Below are positions 8,961 to 18,769 of a stretch of 64,000 nt of DNA, in pieces. The DNA is taken from positions 1,364,001 through 1,428,000 of the forward strand of contig CAWIJO010000002.1 of the NCBI GenBank assembly GCA_963836355.1, written 5' to 3'. How positions within the stretch are numbered: the stretch's first letter is position 1; the number at the start of each line of letters is the position of its first letter. The notes below the pieces were generated by a model. It did no database searches and was not told the DNA's origin. It was given only the letters and a program-made list of their open reading frames with translations. Position numbers and translations under genes: made by a program. Source of the DNA: Palsa-506 sp963836355. Its GTDB lineage: Bacteria; Actinomycetota; Actinomycetes; Streptosporangiales; Streptosporangiaceae.

Positions 8961-11900
8961 TTACCGGTTGTAGGAGCCGAAGTCGTACTCCTCCAGCGGG
9001 ATCGCCTCGCCCGGGGTCTGGGCGAACGAGTACGCCGCGGCCGCGCTATCGAAGGTGGCCGCCGGGTAAACGGCGGACCTGGCGTCCTCGGTCGGCTCTA
9101 CCCGCAGGCCGCGGTAGCGCTGCATACCGGTTCCGGCCGGGATGAGCTTGCCGATGATGACGTTCTCCTTCAGCCCGAGCAGCGAGTCGGACCTGGCGTG
9201 GATCGCCGCGTCGGTCAGCACTCTGGTGGTCTCCTGGAACGAGGCCGCGGACAACCACGAGTCGGTGGCCAGCGAGGCCTTGGTGATGCCCATCAGGACC
9301 GGGCGGCCGGAGGCGGGGGTGCCGCTCTCCTCGACCACGGACCGGTTGACCTCCTCGAACCTGGGCCGCTCCACTAGCTCGCCGGGCAGCAGCTCGGTAT
9401 CACCCGACTCCAGCACGTTCACCCGCTTCAGCATCTGCCGGATGATGATCTCGATGTGCTTGTCGTGGATCGAGACGCCCTGGGACCGGTAGACCTCCTG
9501 CACCTCGTGCACCAGGTGCAGCTGGACCTCGCGGGAACCGAGAATCCGCAGCACCTCGTGCGGGTTGACGGCGCCCTGGATCAGCTGCTGCCCCACGACC
9601 ACGTGGTCGCCGTCGGCGACCAGCAGCCTGGAGCGCATCGGAACCTGGTACGAGACCTCCTCCGCGCCGTCATCGGGAATGACGGTGATCTTGCGGGTCT
9701 TCTCCGGCTCCTCGAGCTTGATCCGGCCGTCGACCTCGCTGATTGGCGCCATGCCCTTGGGAATGCGGGCCTCGAAGAGTTCCTGGATGCGGGGCAGGCC
9801 GTGGGTGATGTCCTGGCCCGCCACGCCACCGGTGTGGAAGGTCCGCATGGTCAGCTGGGTGCCCGGCTCGCCAATCGACTGGGCCGCGATGATGCCGACC
9901 GCCTCACCGACGTCCACCCGCTTGCCGGTTGCCAGCGAGCGCCCGTAGCACTTCGCGCAGACGCCGTACTTCGCCTGGCAGACCAGCGCGCTGTGGGTTC
10001 GCACGGACGCCACGCCCGCGGCGACGAGCATTTCGATCATCGCCTCGGTCATGTCGCTGCCGGCCGCCACGATGACGTTGCCGTCGGCGTCCTCGACATC
10101 CTCGGCGATGGTGCGCCCGGTGCCGGTGTTCTCGATATTGGGCAGCTTGCGCAGCCCGCCGCCGGCGGCCTTGTCGGCGATCTTCATGGGCAGCGACCGG
10201 TCCGTGCCGCAGTCCTCCTCCCGGACGATCACGTCCTGGGCCACGTCGACCAGCCGCCGGGTGAGGTACCCGGAGTCGGCCGTCCGCAGCGCGGTGTCCG
10301 CCAGCCCCTTGCGCGCGCCGTGAGTGGAGATGAAGTACTCCACCACGGACAGGCCCTCGCGGAAGCTGGCCTTGATCGGCCGCGGGATGGTCTCGCCCTT
10401 CGGGTTGGAGACCAGGCCCCGCATCCCGGCGATCTGCCTGACCTGCATCGGGTTACCGCGGGCACCGGAGCTGACCATCATCCAGACCGGGTTGGTCTCC
10501 GGGAACGCGGCTTCCATGTCCTGGGCCACGTCGGCGGTCGCGTGCGTCCAGAATCTCGATCAGCTCCTGGCGGCGCTCATCGTCGGTGATCAGGCCGCGC
10601 TCGTACTCGCGCTGCACTTTGTCCGCGCGCTTCTCGTAAGTGTCCAGGATCGCGGCCTTGTTCGGCGGGGCGACCACGTCCTCGATCGCGATCGTCAGGC
10701 CGGCCCTGGTCGCCCAGTGGAACCCGGCATCCTTAAGCGCGTCGAGCGCCCTCGCGACCTCCACCTTCGGGTAGGTCTCCGCCAGCTCGTTGACGATGGC
10801 CGACAGCTGCTTCTTGGCGACCTCGTAGTTGACGAACGGGAAGCTGACCGGCAGCGTGTCGTTGAAGATGCACCGGCCGAGGGTAGTGGTCAGCCGCACC
10901 GGCTCGCCCGGCTGCCAGCCGTCGGCGGGGGTGAAACCGAGCGGCGGGGTGACGCCGCGCAGCCGCACCTCGACCTTCGCCTGCAGGTCAAGCTCGCCGC
11001 GGTCGTAGGCCATCACGGCCTCGGCCGGGCTGGAGAACGCACGGCCGGTGCCCTGGGTGTCCGGCGCCTCCCTGGTCAGGCAGTAGATGCCGATGATCAT
11101 GTCCTGGGTAGGCATGGTCACCGGCTTGCCGTCGGCGGGCTTGAGGATGTTGTTGGTGGACAGCATCAGGATCCGGGCCTCGGCCTGCGCCTCGGCGGAC
11201 AGCGGGACGTGCACCGCCATCTGGTCGCCGTCGAAGTCCGCGTTGAACGCGGTGCAGACCAGCGGGTGGATCTGGATCGCCTTGCCTTCCACCAACTGCG
11301 GCTCGAACGCCTGGATGCCGAGCCGGTGCAGCGTCGGCGCACGGTTCAGCAGCACCGGGTGCTCGGTGATGACCTCCTCGAGCACATCCCATACCACCGG
11401 CCTGGCGCGCTCCACCATCCGCTTGGCGGACTTGATGTTCTGCGCGTGATTGAGGTCAACCAGCCGCTTCATGACGAACGGCTTGAACAGCTCGACTGCC
11501 ATCTCCTTGGGCAAACCGCACTGGTGCAGCTTCAGCTGCGGGCCTACCACGATGACGGACCGGCCGGAGTAGTCGACCCGCTTGCCAAGCAGGTTCTGCC
11601 GGAACCGGCCCTGCTTGCCCTTCAGCATGTCGGACAGCGACTTCAGCGGGCGGTTGCCCGGGCCGGTGACCGGCCGGCCACGGCGGCCGTTGTCGAACAG
11701 CGAGTCCACGGCCTCCTGCAGCATCCGCTTCTCGTTGTTGACGATGATCTCCGGAGCGCCCAGGTCGAGCAGCCGCTTGAGCCGGTTGTTCCGGTTGATC
11801 ACCCGGCGGTACAGGTCGTTGAGGTCGGAGGTGGCGAACCTGCCGCCATCCAGCTGCACCATCGGCCGCAGGTCCGGCGGGATCACCGGGATGCAGTCGA

Positions 11901-12840
11901 GCACCATGCCGAGTGGGCTGTTCCTGGTGTTGAGGAACGCCGAAACGACCTTGAGCCGCTTCAGCGCACGCGCCTTGCGCTGGCCCTTGCCGGTCCGGAT
12001 GGTCTCCCGCAGGCTCTGTGCCTCGGCCTCAAGGTCGAAGCTGCCGAGCCGCTCCTGGATCGCCTGCGCGCCCATGCCGCCACGGAAGTACCGGCCGAAC
12101 CGGTCCCGCATCTCGCGGTAAAGGAGCTCGTCCCCCTCCAGGTCCTGGACCTTGAGGTTCTTGAACCGGTTCCAGACCTCCTCAAGCCGGTCGATTTCCC
12201 GGCCCGCCCGGTCCCGGATCTGCTTGCACTCCCGGTCGGAGCTTTCCCGCACCTTGCGGCGGGCGTCGCCCTTGGCGCCGGCTGCCTCGAGCTCGGCAAG
12301 GTCCTTCTCCAGCTTGGACTGCCGGGTCTCAATGTCGTTGTCGCGGCGCTGCTCCAGCTGCCCGCGCTCCACCGAGATCTTGGCCTCGAGCGATGGCAGA
12401 TCCCGCCCGCGGGCCTCGTCGTCGACGTACGTAATCATGTACGCGGCGAAGTAGATGACCTTCTCCAGGTCCTTGGGCGCCAGGTCAAGCAGGTAGCCGA
12501 GCCGGCTGGGCACGCCCTTGAAGTACCAGATGTGCGTGACCGGCGCGGCCAGCTCGATGTGGCCCATCCGCTCTCGCCGCACCTTGGCCCTGGTGACCTC
12601 GACGCCGCAGCGCTCGCAGATGATGCCCTTGAACCTGACCCGCTTGTACTTGCCGCAGTAGCACTCCCAGTCCCGGGTGGGGCCGAAGATCTTCTCGCAG
12701 AAGAGCCCGTCCTTCTCCGGCTTCAGCGTGCGGTAGTTAATGGTTTCCGGCTTCTTGACCTCGCCGTGCGACCACTGCCTGATGTCGTCAGCGGTCGCAA
12801 GGCCGATACGCAGGTCGTCGAAGAAGTTGACGTCAAGCAC
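8961..12840 (-). CDS. rpoC: RNA polymerase beta-prime subunit, with a one-base frameshift
   Basis: Two overlapping frames together encode a normal RpoC of about 1,292 residues. The first frame (to about 10551) has the zinc ribbon CYCGKYKRVRFKGIICERCG and the catalytic NADFDGDQMAVH, whose Asp residues hold the active-site magnesium. The second frame resumes at THATADVAQDMEAAFPETN and has the second zinc site (DCGT...CQAKYGVCAKC). The break is one extra base near 10551: the coding strand reads GAGATTCTGG where one codon fewer gives Ile-Trp-Thr as in relatives. Because the gene is essential and intact on both sides, the extra base is most likely a sequence error. It follows rpoB by 26 bp. Confidence 0.93.
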
Positions 12841-12866
12841 GTGTTTTATCCCCTGGGTAGATCGGA

Positions 12867-15800
12867 TCAGACCTCTTCAACGCTGCTCGGCTCGCGCCGG
12901 GACAGGTCGATGCCAAGTTCCTCCGCCGCGCGGAAGACATCCTCGTCCGTGTCGCGCATCTCGATGGCCGCGCCGTCGCTGGACAGCACTTCCACGTTCA
13001 GGCAGAGCGACTGCATCTCCTTGATCAGCACCTTGAAGGACTCCGGGATGCCTGGCTCGGGGATGTTCTCGCCCTTGACGATGGCCTCGTAGACCTTGAC
13101 CCGGCCGAGAATGTCGTCGGACTTGATGGTCAGCAATTCCTGCAGGGCGTAGGCGGCGCCGTAGGCTTCCAGCGCCCAGACCTCCATCTCGCCGAACCGC
13201 TGGCCGCCGAACTGCGCCTTCCCGCCGAGCGGCTGCTGGGTGATCATCGAGTACGGCCCGGTCGACCTGGCATGGATCTTGTCGTCCACTAGGTGCAGCA
13301 GCTTGAGTATGTAGATGTAGCCGACGGCGACCGGATCCTTGAAGGGCTCGCCGGTCCGGCCGTCGTAGAGCATGGCCTTCCCGGAGGAGGCGACCATCCG
13401 GTCGCCGTCCCGGTTCGGCAGCACGCTGCCGAGCAGCCCGGTGATCTCCTCCTCGCGGGCGCCGTCGAAGACCGGCGTGGCGACCGGGGTGCCCGCGGTA
13501 GCGGAGTCGGCGCCGATCTGGCGCAGCCGCGACTTCCAGTCGGCGTCGTCGCCCTCGACGTTCCAGCCGGAGCTGGCGACCCAGCCGAGGTGCGTCTCCA
13601 GGACCTGGCCGACGTTCATCCGGCCAGGCACGCCGAGCGGGTTGAGCACGACGTCCACCGGCGTGCCGTCCCGGAGGAACGGCATGTCCTCGACCGGCAG
13701 GATCTTGGCGATGACGCCCTTGTTCCCGTGCCGGCCTGCCAGCTTGTCACCGTCGGTGATCTTGCGCTTGGCGGCCACGTAGACCCGCACCAGCTCGTTC
13801 ACCCCGGGCGGCAGCTCGTCGCCGTCTTCCCTGGTGAACACCCGGACGCCGATGACCTTGCCGGACTCGCCGTGCGGGACCTTCAGGGAGGTGTCACGGA
13901 CCTCGCGGGCCTTCTCGCCGAAGATCGCGCGCAGCAGCCGCTCCTCGGGCGTCAGCTCCGTCTCCCCCTTCGGGGTGACCTTGCCGACAAGGATGTCGCC
14001 AGTGACGACATCGGCGCCGATCCTGATGATGCCGCGATCGTCCAGGTCGGCGAGAACCTCCTCGGAGACGTTCGGGATGTCCCTGGTGATCTCCTCCGGC
14101 CCGAGCTTGGTGTCCCGGGCGTCGACCTCGTGCTCCTCGATGTGGATCGAGGACAGGACGTCGTCCTGGACCAGCCGCTGGGAGAGGATGATCGCGTCCT
14201 CGTAGTTGTGACCCTCCCAGGGCATGAAGGCGACGAGCAGGTTGCGGCCCAGCGCCATCTCGCCGTGGTCGGTGCACGGGCCGTCCGCGATGACCTGGCC
14301 GGCCTCTACCCGCTGTCCCTCGCTGGCCACCGGCTTCTGGTTGAAGCAGGTGCCCTGGTTGGACCGCTTGAACTTGGCCACCAGATAAGTGCTCCTGGTG
14401 CCGTCGTCGTTCAGCACGGTGATGAAGTCGGCGCTTGACTGCTCCACGACGCCGGCCTTCTCGGCCACGATCACGTCGCCGGCGTCGGTCGCCGCGCGGT
14501 ACTCCATGCCGGTGCCGACCAGCGGCGCCTCGCTGCGCAGCAGCGGCACCGACTGGCGCTGCATGTTCGAGCCCATCAGCGCGCGGTTCGCATCGTCGTG
14601 CTCGAGGAACGGGATCATCGCGGTCGCGACGGACACCATCTGGCGCGGCGAGACGTCGATGTAGTCGACGTCATCCGGCGGGATGTAGTCGACCTCGCCG
14701 CCCTTGCGGCGGACCAGGACGCGATCCTCCTCGAAGCCGCCGTCGGCGTCGATCGGCGCGTTGGCCTGCGCGATGACGTGCCGGTCCTCCTCGTCGGCGG
14801 TCAGGTAGTCGATATGGTCGGTGACCTTGCCCGCCTTCACCTTGCGGTACGGGGTCTCCACGAAACCGAACGCGTTGACCCGCCCGTACGAGGACAGCGA
14901 GCCGATCAGGCCGATGTTGGGGCCTTCCGGCGTCTCGATCGGGCACATCCGGCCGTAGTGCGAGGAGTGCACGTCGCGGACCTCGAAGCCGGCCCGCTCG
15001 CGGGACAGCCCGCCTGGGCCGAGCGCGGAGAGCCTGCGCTTGTGAGTCAGCCCGGCCAGCGGGTTGGTCTGGTCCATGAACTGGGAGAGCTGGCTGGTGC
15101 CGAAGAACTCCTTGATGGACGCGACCACCGGCCGGATGTTGATCAGCGTCTGCGGGGTGATGGCCTCGACGTCCTGCGTGGTCATCCGCTCCCGGACGAC
15201 CCGCTCCATCCGGGCCAGCCCGAGCCGGACCTGATTTTGGATCAGCTCGCCGACCGTGCGCAGCCGCCGGTTGCCGAAGTGGTCGATGTCGTCGGTCTCG
15301 ATCGGGATCAGCGAGTCACCGGACTTCATCTCCTCCTCGCCGCTGTGCAGCCGGACGAGGTACTCGATGGTGGAGACTATGTCCTCTTCGGTCAGCGTCC
15401 CCTGCCGGATGGGCATCGACAGACCGAGCTTCTTGTTCACCTTGTACCGGCCGACCTTGGCCAGGTCGTAACGCTTCGGGTTGAAGTAGAGGTTCTCCAG
15501 CAGGGCCTGGGCTGACTCCCTGGTCGGCGGCTCGCCGGGGCGGAGCTTGCGGTAGATATCGAGCAGCGCGTCGTCCTGGCCGGTCGTGTGGTCCTTCTCC
15601 AGGGTCGCGCGCATCGACTCGAAGCCGCCGAACCGGTCGAGGATCTTGGCCTCGTCCCAGCCGAGCGCCTTCAGCAGGACGGTGACGCCCTGCTTGCGCT
15701 TGCGGTCGATCCTGACTCCGACGCTGTCTCGCTTGTCGATCTCGAACTCGAGCCAGGCACCCCGGGACGGGATCACCTTGCAGCTGTAGATGTCCTTGTC

Positions 15801-16334
15801 GGACGTCTTGTCGACCTGCCGGTCGAAGTAGACGCCAGGCGACCGCACCAGCTGCGAGACGACGACCCGCTCGGTGCCGTTGATGACGAAGGTGCCCTTC
15901 GGCGACATGAGCGGGAAGTCGCCCATGAATACCGTCTGGCTCTTGATCTCGCCGGTGCTGTTGTTGATGAACTCCGCCGTCACGAACATGGGGGCGGAGT
16001 AGGTCATGTCCTTGTCCTTGCACTCCTCGACGGAGTACTTGGGCGGCTCGAACCGGTGGTCCCGGAACGAGAGTGACATGGTCCCGGTGAAGTCCTCGAT
16101 CGGGCTGATCTCCTCGAAGATCTCCTCAAGCCCGGACTGCTCGGGAAGGTCCTTGCGGCCCTTCTCCTTCTCAGCCACGATCCTGGACCGCCAGCGCTCG
16201 ATGCCGAGCAGCCAGTCAAATGAGTCGGTCTGCAGGGCAAGGAGGCTGGGGACCTCAAGAGGTTCTTTGATTCGAGCGAAGGAAATACGATGTGGACCTG
16301 GGACAGTGGCTGAGGCGCTGCGCGAAGCTGCCAA
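12867..16334 (-). CDS. rpoB: RNA polymerase beta subunit
   Basis: The 1,155-residue product starts at a TTG (16332-16334) preceded by GGAAGGA. From memory, Streptomyces rpoB also uses TTG. The rifampicin region reads SQLSQFMDQTNPLAGLTHKRRLSALGP: the main resistance positions (Asp516, His526, Ser531 in E. coli numbers) are wild type, while 518 is Thr and 522 is Ala instead of the more usual Asn and Ser. The C-terminal part has the KLLHLVDDKIHARSTGPYS and QPLGGKAQFGGQRFGEMEVWALEAYGA motifs that pair with RpoC. It is intact throughout. Confidence 0.97.
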   Translation of the reverse strand: MAASRSASATVPGPHRISFARIKEPLEVPSLLALQTDSFDWLLGIERWRSRIVAEKEKGRKDLPEQSGLEEIFEEISPIEDFTGTMSLSFRDHRFEPPKYSVEECKDKDMTYSAPMFVTAEFINNSTGEIKSQTVFMGDFPLMSPKGTFVINGTERVVVSQLVRSPGVYFDRQVDKTSDKDIYSCKVIPSRGAWLEFEIDKRDSVGVRIDRKRKQGVTVLLKALGWDEAKILDRFGGFESMRATLEKDHTTGQDDALLDIYRKLRPGEPPTRESAQALLENLYFNPKRYDLAKVGRYKVNKKLGLSMPIRQGTLTEEDIVSTIEYLVRLHSGEEEMKSGDSLIPIETDDIDHFGNRRLRTVGELIQNQVRLGLARMERVVRERMTTQDVEAITPQTLINIRPVVASIKEFFGTSQLSQFMDQTNPLAGLTHKRRLSALGPGGLSRERAGFEVRDVHSSHYGRMCPIETPEGPNIGLIGSLSSYGRVNAFGFVETPYRKVKAGKVTDHIDYLTADEEDRHVIAQANAPIDADGGFEEDRVLVRRKGGEVDYIPPDDVDYIDVSPRQMVSVATAMIPFLEHDDANRALMGSNMQRQSVPLLRSEAPLVGTGMEYRAATDAGDVIVAEKAGVVEQSSADFITVLNDDGTRSTYLVAKFKRSNQGTCFNQKPVASEGQRVEAGQVIADGPCTDHGEMALGRNLLVAFMPWEGHNYEDAIILSQRLVQDDVLSSIHIEEHEVDARDTKLGPEEITRDIPNVSEEVLADLDDRGIIRIGADVVTGDILVGKVTPKGETELTPEERLLRAIFGEKAREVRDTSLKVPHGESGKVIGVRVFTREDGDELPPGVNELVRVYVAAKRKITDGDKLAGRHGNKGVIAKILPVEDMPFLRDGTPVDVVLNPLGVPGRMNVGQVLETHLGWVASSGWNVEGDDADWKSRLRQIGADSATAGTPVATPVFDGAREEEITGLLGSVLPNRDGDRMVASSGKAMLYDGRTGEPFKDPVAVGYIYILKLLHLVDDKIHARSTGPYSMITQQPLGGKAQFGGQRFGEMEVWALEAYGAAYALQELLTIKSDDILGRVKVYEAIVKGENIPEPGIPESFKVLIKEMQSLCLNVEVLSSDGAAIEMRDTDEDVFRAAEELGIDLSRREPSSVEEV

Positions 16335-16451
16335 CAGGGGTCCTTCCGAGCTTGTGGCGGACGGTCAGCGCGCGCACGCGAAACGCCCTGCGGACACGCC
16401 GCGAGGGGAGAGGCGATGGACCGAGGACGTCATAGTGCAGCGCAAATTAGC

Positions 16452-16481
16452 AGTGTAGCCGGACGACACACCACTGGTCAA
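16452..16481 (-). promoter_or_regulatory. Promoter of rpoBC
   Basis: On the minus strand TTGACC (16476-16481) and TACACT (16452-16457) are 18 bp apart. The predicted leader to the rpoB TTG is about 110 bases. The position after the rplL terminators means rpoBC can be expressed separately from rplJL. The remaining non-coding stretch to 16700 holds nothing else I can support. Confidence 0.7.
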
Positions 16482-16751
16482 CTGTACGCCACTATGAGGT
16501 TCACGGTTGCAACGCAGCATCGCTCCTCCGCAGCCAAACGTCAAGCCCGTGGCGCGCCGTGTCGGGATCTGATCCTACGTGACGAACATCACAACTTTCA
16601 GTCTGTTTGACAATCACCCGGAACGGGCAGAATTCTTTTTCCGGCCTGCTCAGGGCACTGATCTCAGCCCGGTAACGATTCGGGCGGAGTGACTGATTTA
16701 GGCGGTGTGACCGATTCGGCCGCGGGCTCCCCCGCCGCGGGCCATCCCGGC

Positions 16752-16787
16752 GGGCCATCCCGGCGGGGCCACCCGCCGGGATGGCCC
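16752..16787 (-). terminator. Strong hairpin after rplL (second)
   Basis: Perfect 16-bp arms (16752-16767 and 16772-16787) enclose a 4-base loop. The left arm is present twice (16739-16754 overlapping 16752-16767), so two alternative stems can form with one right arm. It is the second of two stacked stems between rplL and the rpoB promoter. Confidence 0.65.
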
Positions 16788-16851
16788 AGCGGGGGGATCC
16801 GCCGCGCCGGCGCCACCAGCCCGCTCGGGATTAGGCCGTCTCCGGATACGC

Positions 16852-16888
16852 CAGCGCCCCGGGATGCTGCAGACGTCCCGGGGCGCTG
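16852..16888 (-). terminator. Hairpin after rplL (first)
   Basis: Perfect 13-bp arms (16852-16864 and 16876-16888) with an 11-base loop lie about 70 bp past the rplL stop. With the stem at 16752 it likely limits read-through from rplJL into rpoBC. No T-run is present. Confidence 0.65.
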
Positions 16889-16957
16889 GGCCGACCGGCT
16901 AGCTAACCAGCGATGGGCGGCGGCGCGGGCACGTGCCTGGCGACCGTGCCCCCGTGA

Positions 16958-17347
16958 TTACTTGACCGTGACGGTGGCGCCGGCGCCCTCGAGGGCCGCC
17001 TTCGCCTTCTCCGCCGACTCCTTGTTGGCCCGCTCGAGTACGGGCTTGGGCGCGCCGTCGACCAGGTCCTTGGCCTCCTTGAGGCCCAGGCTGGTAAGCG
17101 TGCGGACCTCCTTGATGACCTGGATCTTCTTCTCGCCGGCCGCCTCCAGGATGACGTCGAACTCATCCTGCTCCTCGACCTCGGCCTCGGCGCCCGCGCC
17201 GCCGCCGGCGGCCGGTGCCGCGGCTGCGACCGGCGCCGCCGCCTTGACGTCGAAGGCGTCCTCGAACTGCTTCACGAAGTCAGAGAGTTCGAGCAGGGTC
17301 ATTTCCTTGAACGCGTCGAGCAGCGCGTCGTTGCTGAGCTTCGCCAT
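16958..17347 (-). CDS. rplL: 50S ribosomal protein L7/L12
   Basis: The 129-residue product has the dimerisation N-terminus (LLDAFKEMTLLELSDFVKQFE), an Ala-rich hinge (about residues 35-55) and the C-terminal factor-binding domain (EFDVILEAAGEKKIQVIKEVR, GLKEAKDLVDGAPKPV). It forms the ribosomal stalk with L10 and recruits translation GTPases. It follows rplJ by 91 bp. Nothing is unusual. Confidence 0.97.
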   Translation of the reverse strand: MAKLSNDALLDAFKEMTLLELSDFVKQFEDAFDVKAAAPVAAAAPAAGGGAGAEAEVEEQDEFDVILEAAGEKKIQVIKEVRTLTSLGLKEAKDLVDGAPKPVLERANKESAEKAKAALEGAGATVTVK

Positions 17348-17438
17348 GATGGTTCCTCTTCCTGTTCCGGCTTGACGCGGCGACCAGCAGCCGCCCGCAT
17401 GTTGTCGTCAGTCCTTTTCGGCAATCGCGCGTGACTGG

Positions 17439-18101
17439 TCAGCTCTCCGATTCGCGGCCGACGCCAGCCGCATCGGCATCGGGTGCCGCGGCCTCGGCGG
17501 CCGGGACCGCATCGGCCGCCGCCTCGCCATCCGGAGCTGATGCCTCCGCCGGTGCCGCCCCATCCGGAGCCGCTGCCCCGGCCTCGGCCGCACGCTTGGC
17601 CTCGAGCGCGGCGAGCAGCCGGGCCATCTGGACCGGCAGCGCCTGCATCGTCGCCGCCGCGTTGGCCATGGTCGCCTTCATCGCGCCGGCCAGCTTGGCC
17701 AGTAGCACGTCGCGTGGCTCGAGGTCGGCGAGCTTGCCGATCTCGTCGGGCGTCATGCTCTTGCCCTCAAGCACGCCGCCCTTGATCACCAGGAACGGGT
17801 GCACCTTGGCGAAATCACGCAGTCCCTTGGCAGCCTCGACCACGTCGCCTTGCACGAAGGCGATCGCGGACGGCCCGGTGAGCAGTTCGTTCAACTCGCC
17901 CGCGACGCCCGCCTCGGTGGCGGCGATCTTGGTGAGCGTGTTCTTCACCACGGCGAACGTGGCGTTGTCGCCGAGCGACTGGCGCAGTTCGCCAAGCTGG
18001 GCAACGCTCAGGCCGCGGTACTCGGTGAGCACCGCGCCTGCCGAGGTCTGGAATCGCTCGGTGAGCTCTGCCACCGCGGCGACCTTCTCCGCCCTCGCCA
18101 T
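17439..18101 (-). CDS. rplJ: 50S ribosomal protein L10
   Basis: The 220-residue product has the L10 core (KVAAVAELTERFQTSAGAVLTEYRGLSVAQLGELR ... TMANAAATMQALPVQMARLLAALEAKRA) followed by an Ala/Asp/Pro-rich acidic tail of about 45 residues (from about 175). The core is normal. The tail is longer and of lower complexity than in E. coli, a feature shared by several actinobacteria. L10 anchors the L7/L12 dimers. The start has GGGAGG just upstream. Confidence 0.95.
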   Translation of the reverse strand: MARAEKVAAVAELTERFQTSAGAVLTEYRGLSVAQLGELRQSLGDNATFAVVKNTLTKIAATEAGVAGELNELLTGPSAIAFVQGDVVEAAKGLRDFAKVHPFLVIKGGVLEGKSMTPDEIGKLADLEPRDVLLAKLAGAMKATMANAAATMQALPVQMARLLAALEAKRAAEAGAAAPDGAAPAEASAPDGEAAADAVPAAEAAAPDADAAGVGRESES

Positions 18102-18330
18102 GGGCCTCCCTTCTCGTCCGGTGCGCCCGCTGGGCGGGACGATCCGGCTACATCCGGCGCCGGCGAAGGGAAAGGCGAACGCCCCGGCGCGGGCGCACGG
18201 GGCGTGGCCGCTGCCCGGATTGCCCCGGGTCGGCGGTCTGTCTCGGTCACCTGCGCGGGCCGCCCCTCTCGGGGCCTTCGGCCAGCGCGGTGTACTCGCG
18301 CCGGCAGCCGACGGTCTCTGGCATCGGCAA
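18102..18330 (-). promoter_or_regulatory. Probable L10 leader of rplJL
   Basis: The non-coding region before rplJ contains on the minus strand a GCCAGAGACCGTCGGCTGCC segment (near 18300-18323). This resembles the conserved AGACCG-type element of the actinobacterial L10 leader, to which the L10-L7/L12 complex binds to limit its own synthesis. The assignment rests on memory of the motif and on position, not on an alignment. Confidence 0.4.
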
Positions 18331-18398
18331 GACTACGAGGTATCCGGGCCGGCCGCCAAATCGCACCGCCCCGCGGGCTAACCCAGTGCGCGCCTCAG

Positions 18399-18456
18399 TC
18401 CATGATCGTGGAGGTTTTTCAGTGCCCGGGCACTGAAAAACCTCCACGATCATGGA
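18399..18456. repeat. 58-bp perfect palindrome
   Basis: The sequence from 18399 to 18456 is its own reverse complement over all 58 bases, centred on CCCGGG at 18425-18430. Each 29-base arm contains a run of five T or A next to CAGTGCCC. It lies between rplA and rplJ, outside both genes. It could form a loopless cruciform or act as a terminator in both directions. Confidence 0.9.
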
Positions 18457-18555
18457 ACCCCCGCCGGGTCCGCGGTACATGAGTTGGCGGGGGTGCCGGT
18501 GATGCGAAGGTGCCCAGTGAGGTTGTCTGGGTGAGGCGGAGTCACACCGGGCGGA

Positions 18556-18616
18556 CAGCCCGATGGATGTGGCATCGAGTGGGCTGGTGCCATTCGATGC
18601 CACATCCATCGGGCTG
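18556..18616. repeat. Inverted repeat with 23-bp arms
   Basis: Arms at 18556-18578 and 18594-18616 match perfectly over 23 bp and can extend inward with a G-T wobble. The arm core is GATGGATGTGGCATCGA. A related, weaker inverted repeat with GATGGATGTGAC occurs at 23929-23977. The region 18457-18755 otherwise holds only GC-rich low-complexity sequence and no gene that I can support. Confidence 0.85.
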
Positions 18617-18721
18617 CCGACGACGGCCGCGGGCCGGCCACCCCCGCCGCCCACCCGCGCGGGCCGGCGACGACCGCAGGCTGGCCACCGCGGGTCTGGG
18701 CACCGCCGCAGCCTGGCCACG

Positions 18722-18769
18722 CCTCAGCTTGCGGCGGCCTCAGCTTGCGGCGGCCTCAGCTTGCGGCGG
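18722..18769. repeat. Three 16-bp tandem repeats over the rplA stop
   Basis: Three identical units (18722-18737, 18738-18753, 18754-18769) starting CCTCAGCTTGC cover the last codons and the stop of rplA. Because 16 is not a multiple of 3, each added unit leaves the first TGA in place and only lengthens the 3' flank. Confidence 0.9.

Noticed and set aside
10540..10560. Programmed ribosomal frameshift or intein in rpoC
   Set aside because: No slippery heptamer, no stem just downstream, and no inserted domain; a single extra base explains the break.
10324..13092. A 922-codon open frame on the plus strand opposite rpoC
   Set aside because: Same cause as above; the sequence is His/Arg/Asp/Val-rich shadow of RpoC with no ribosome site.
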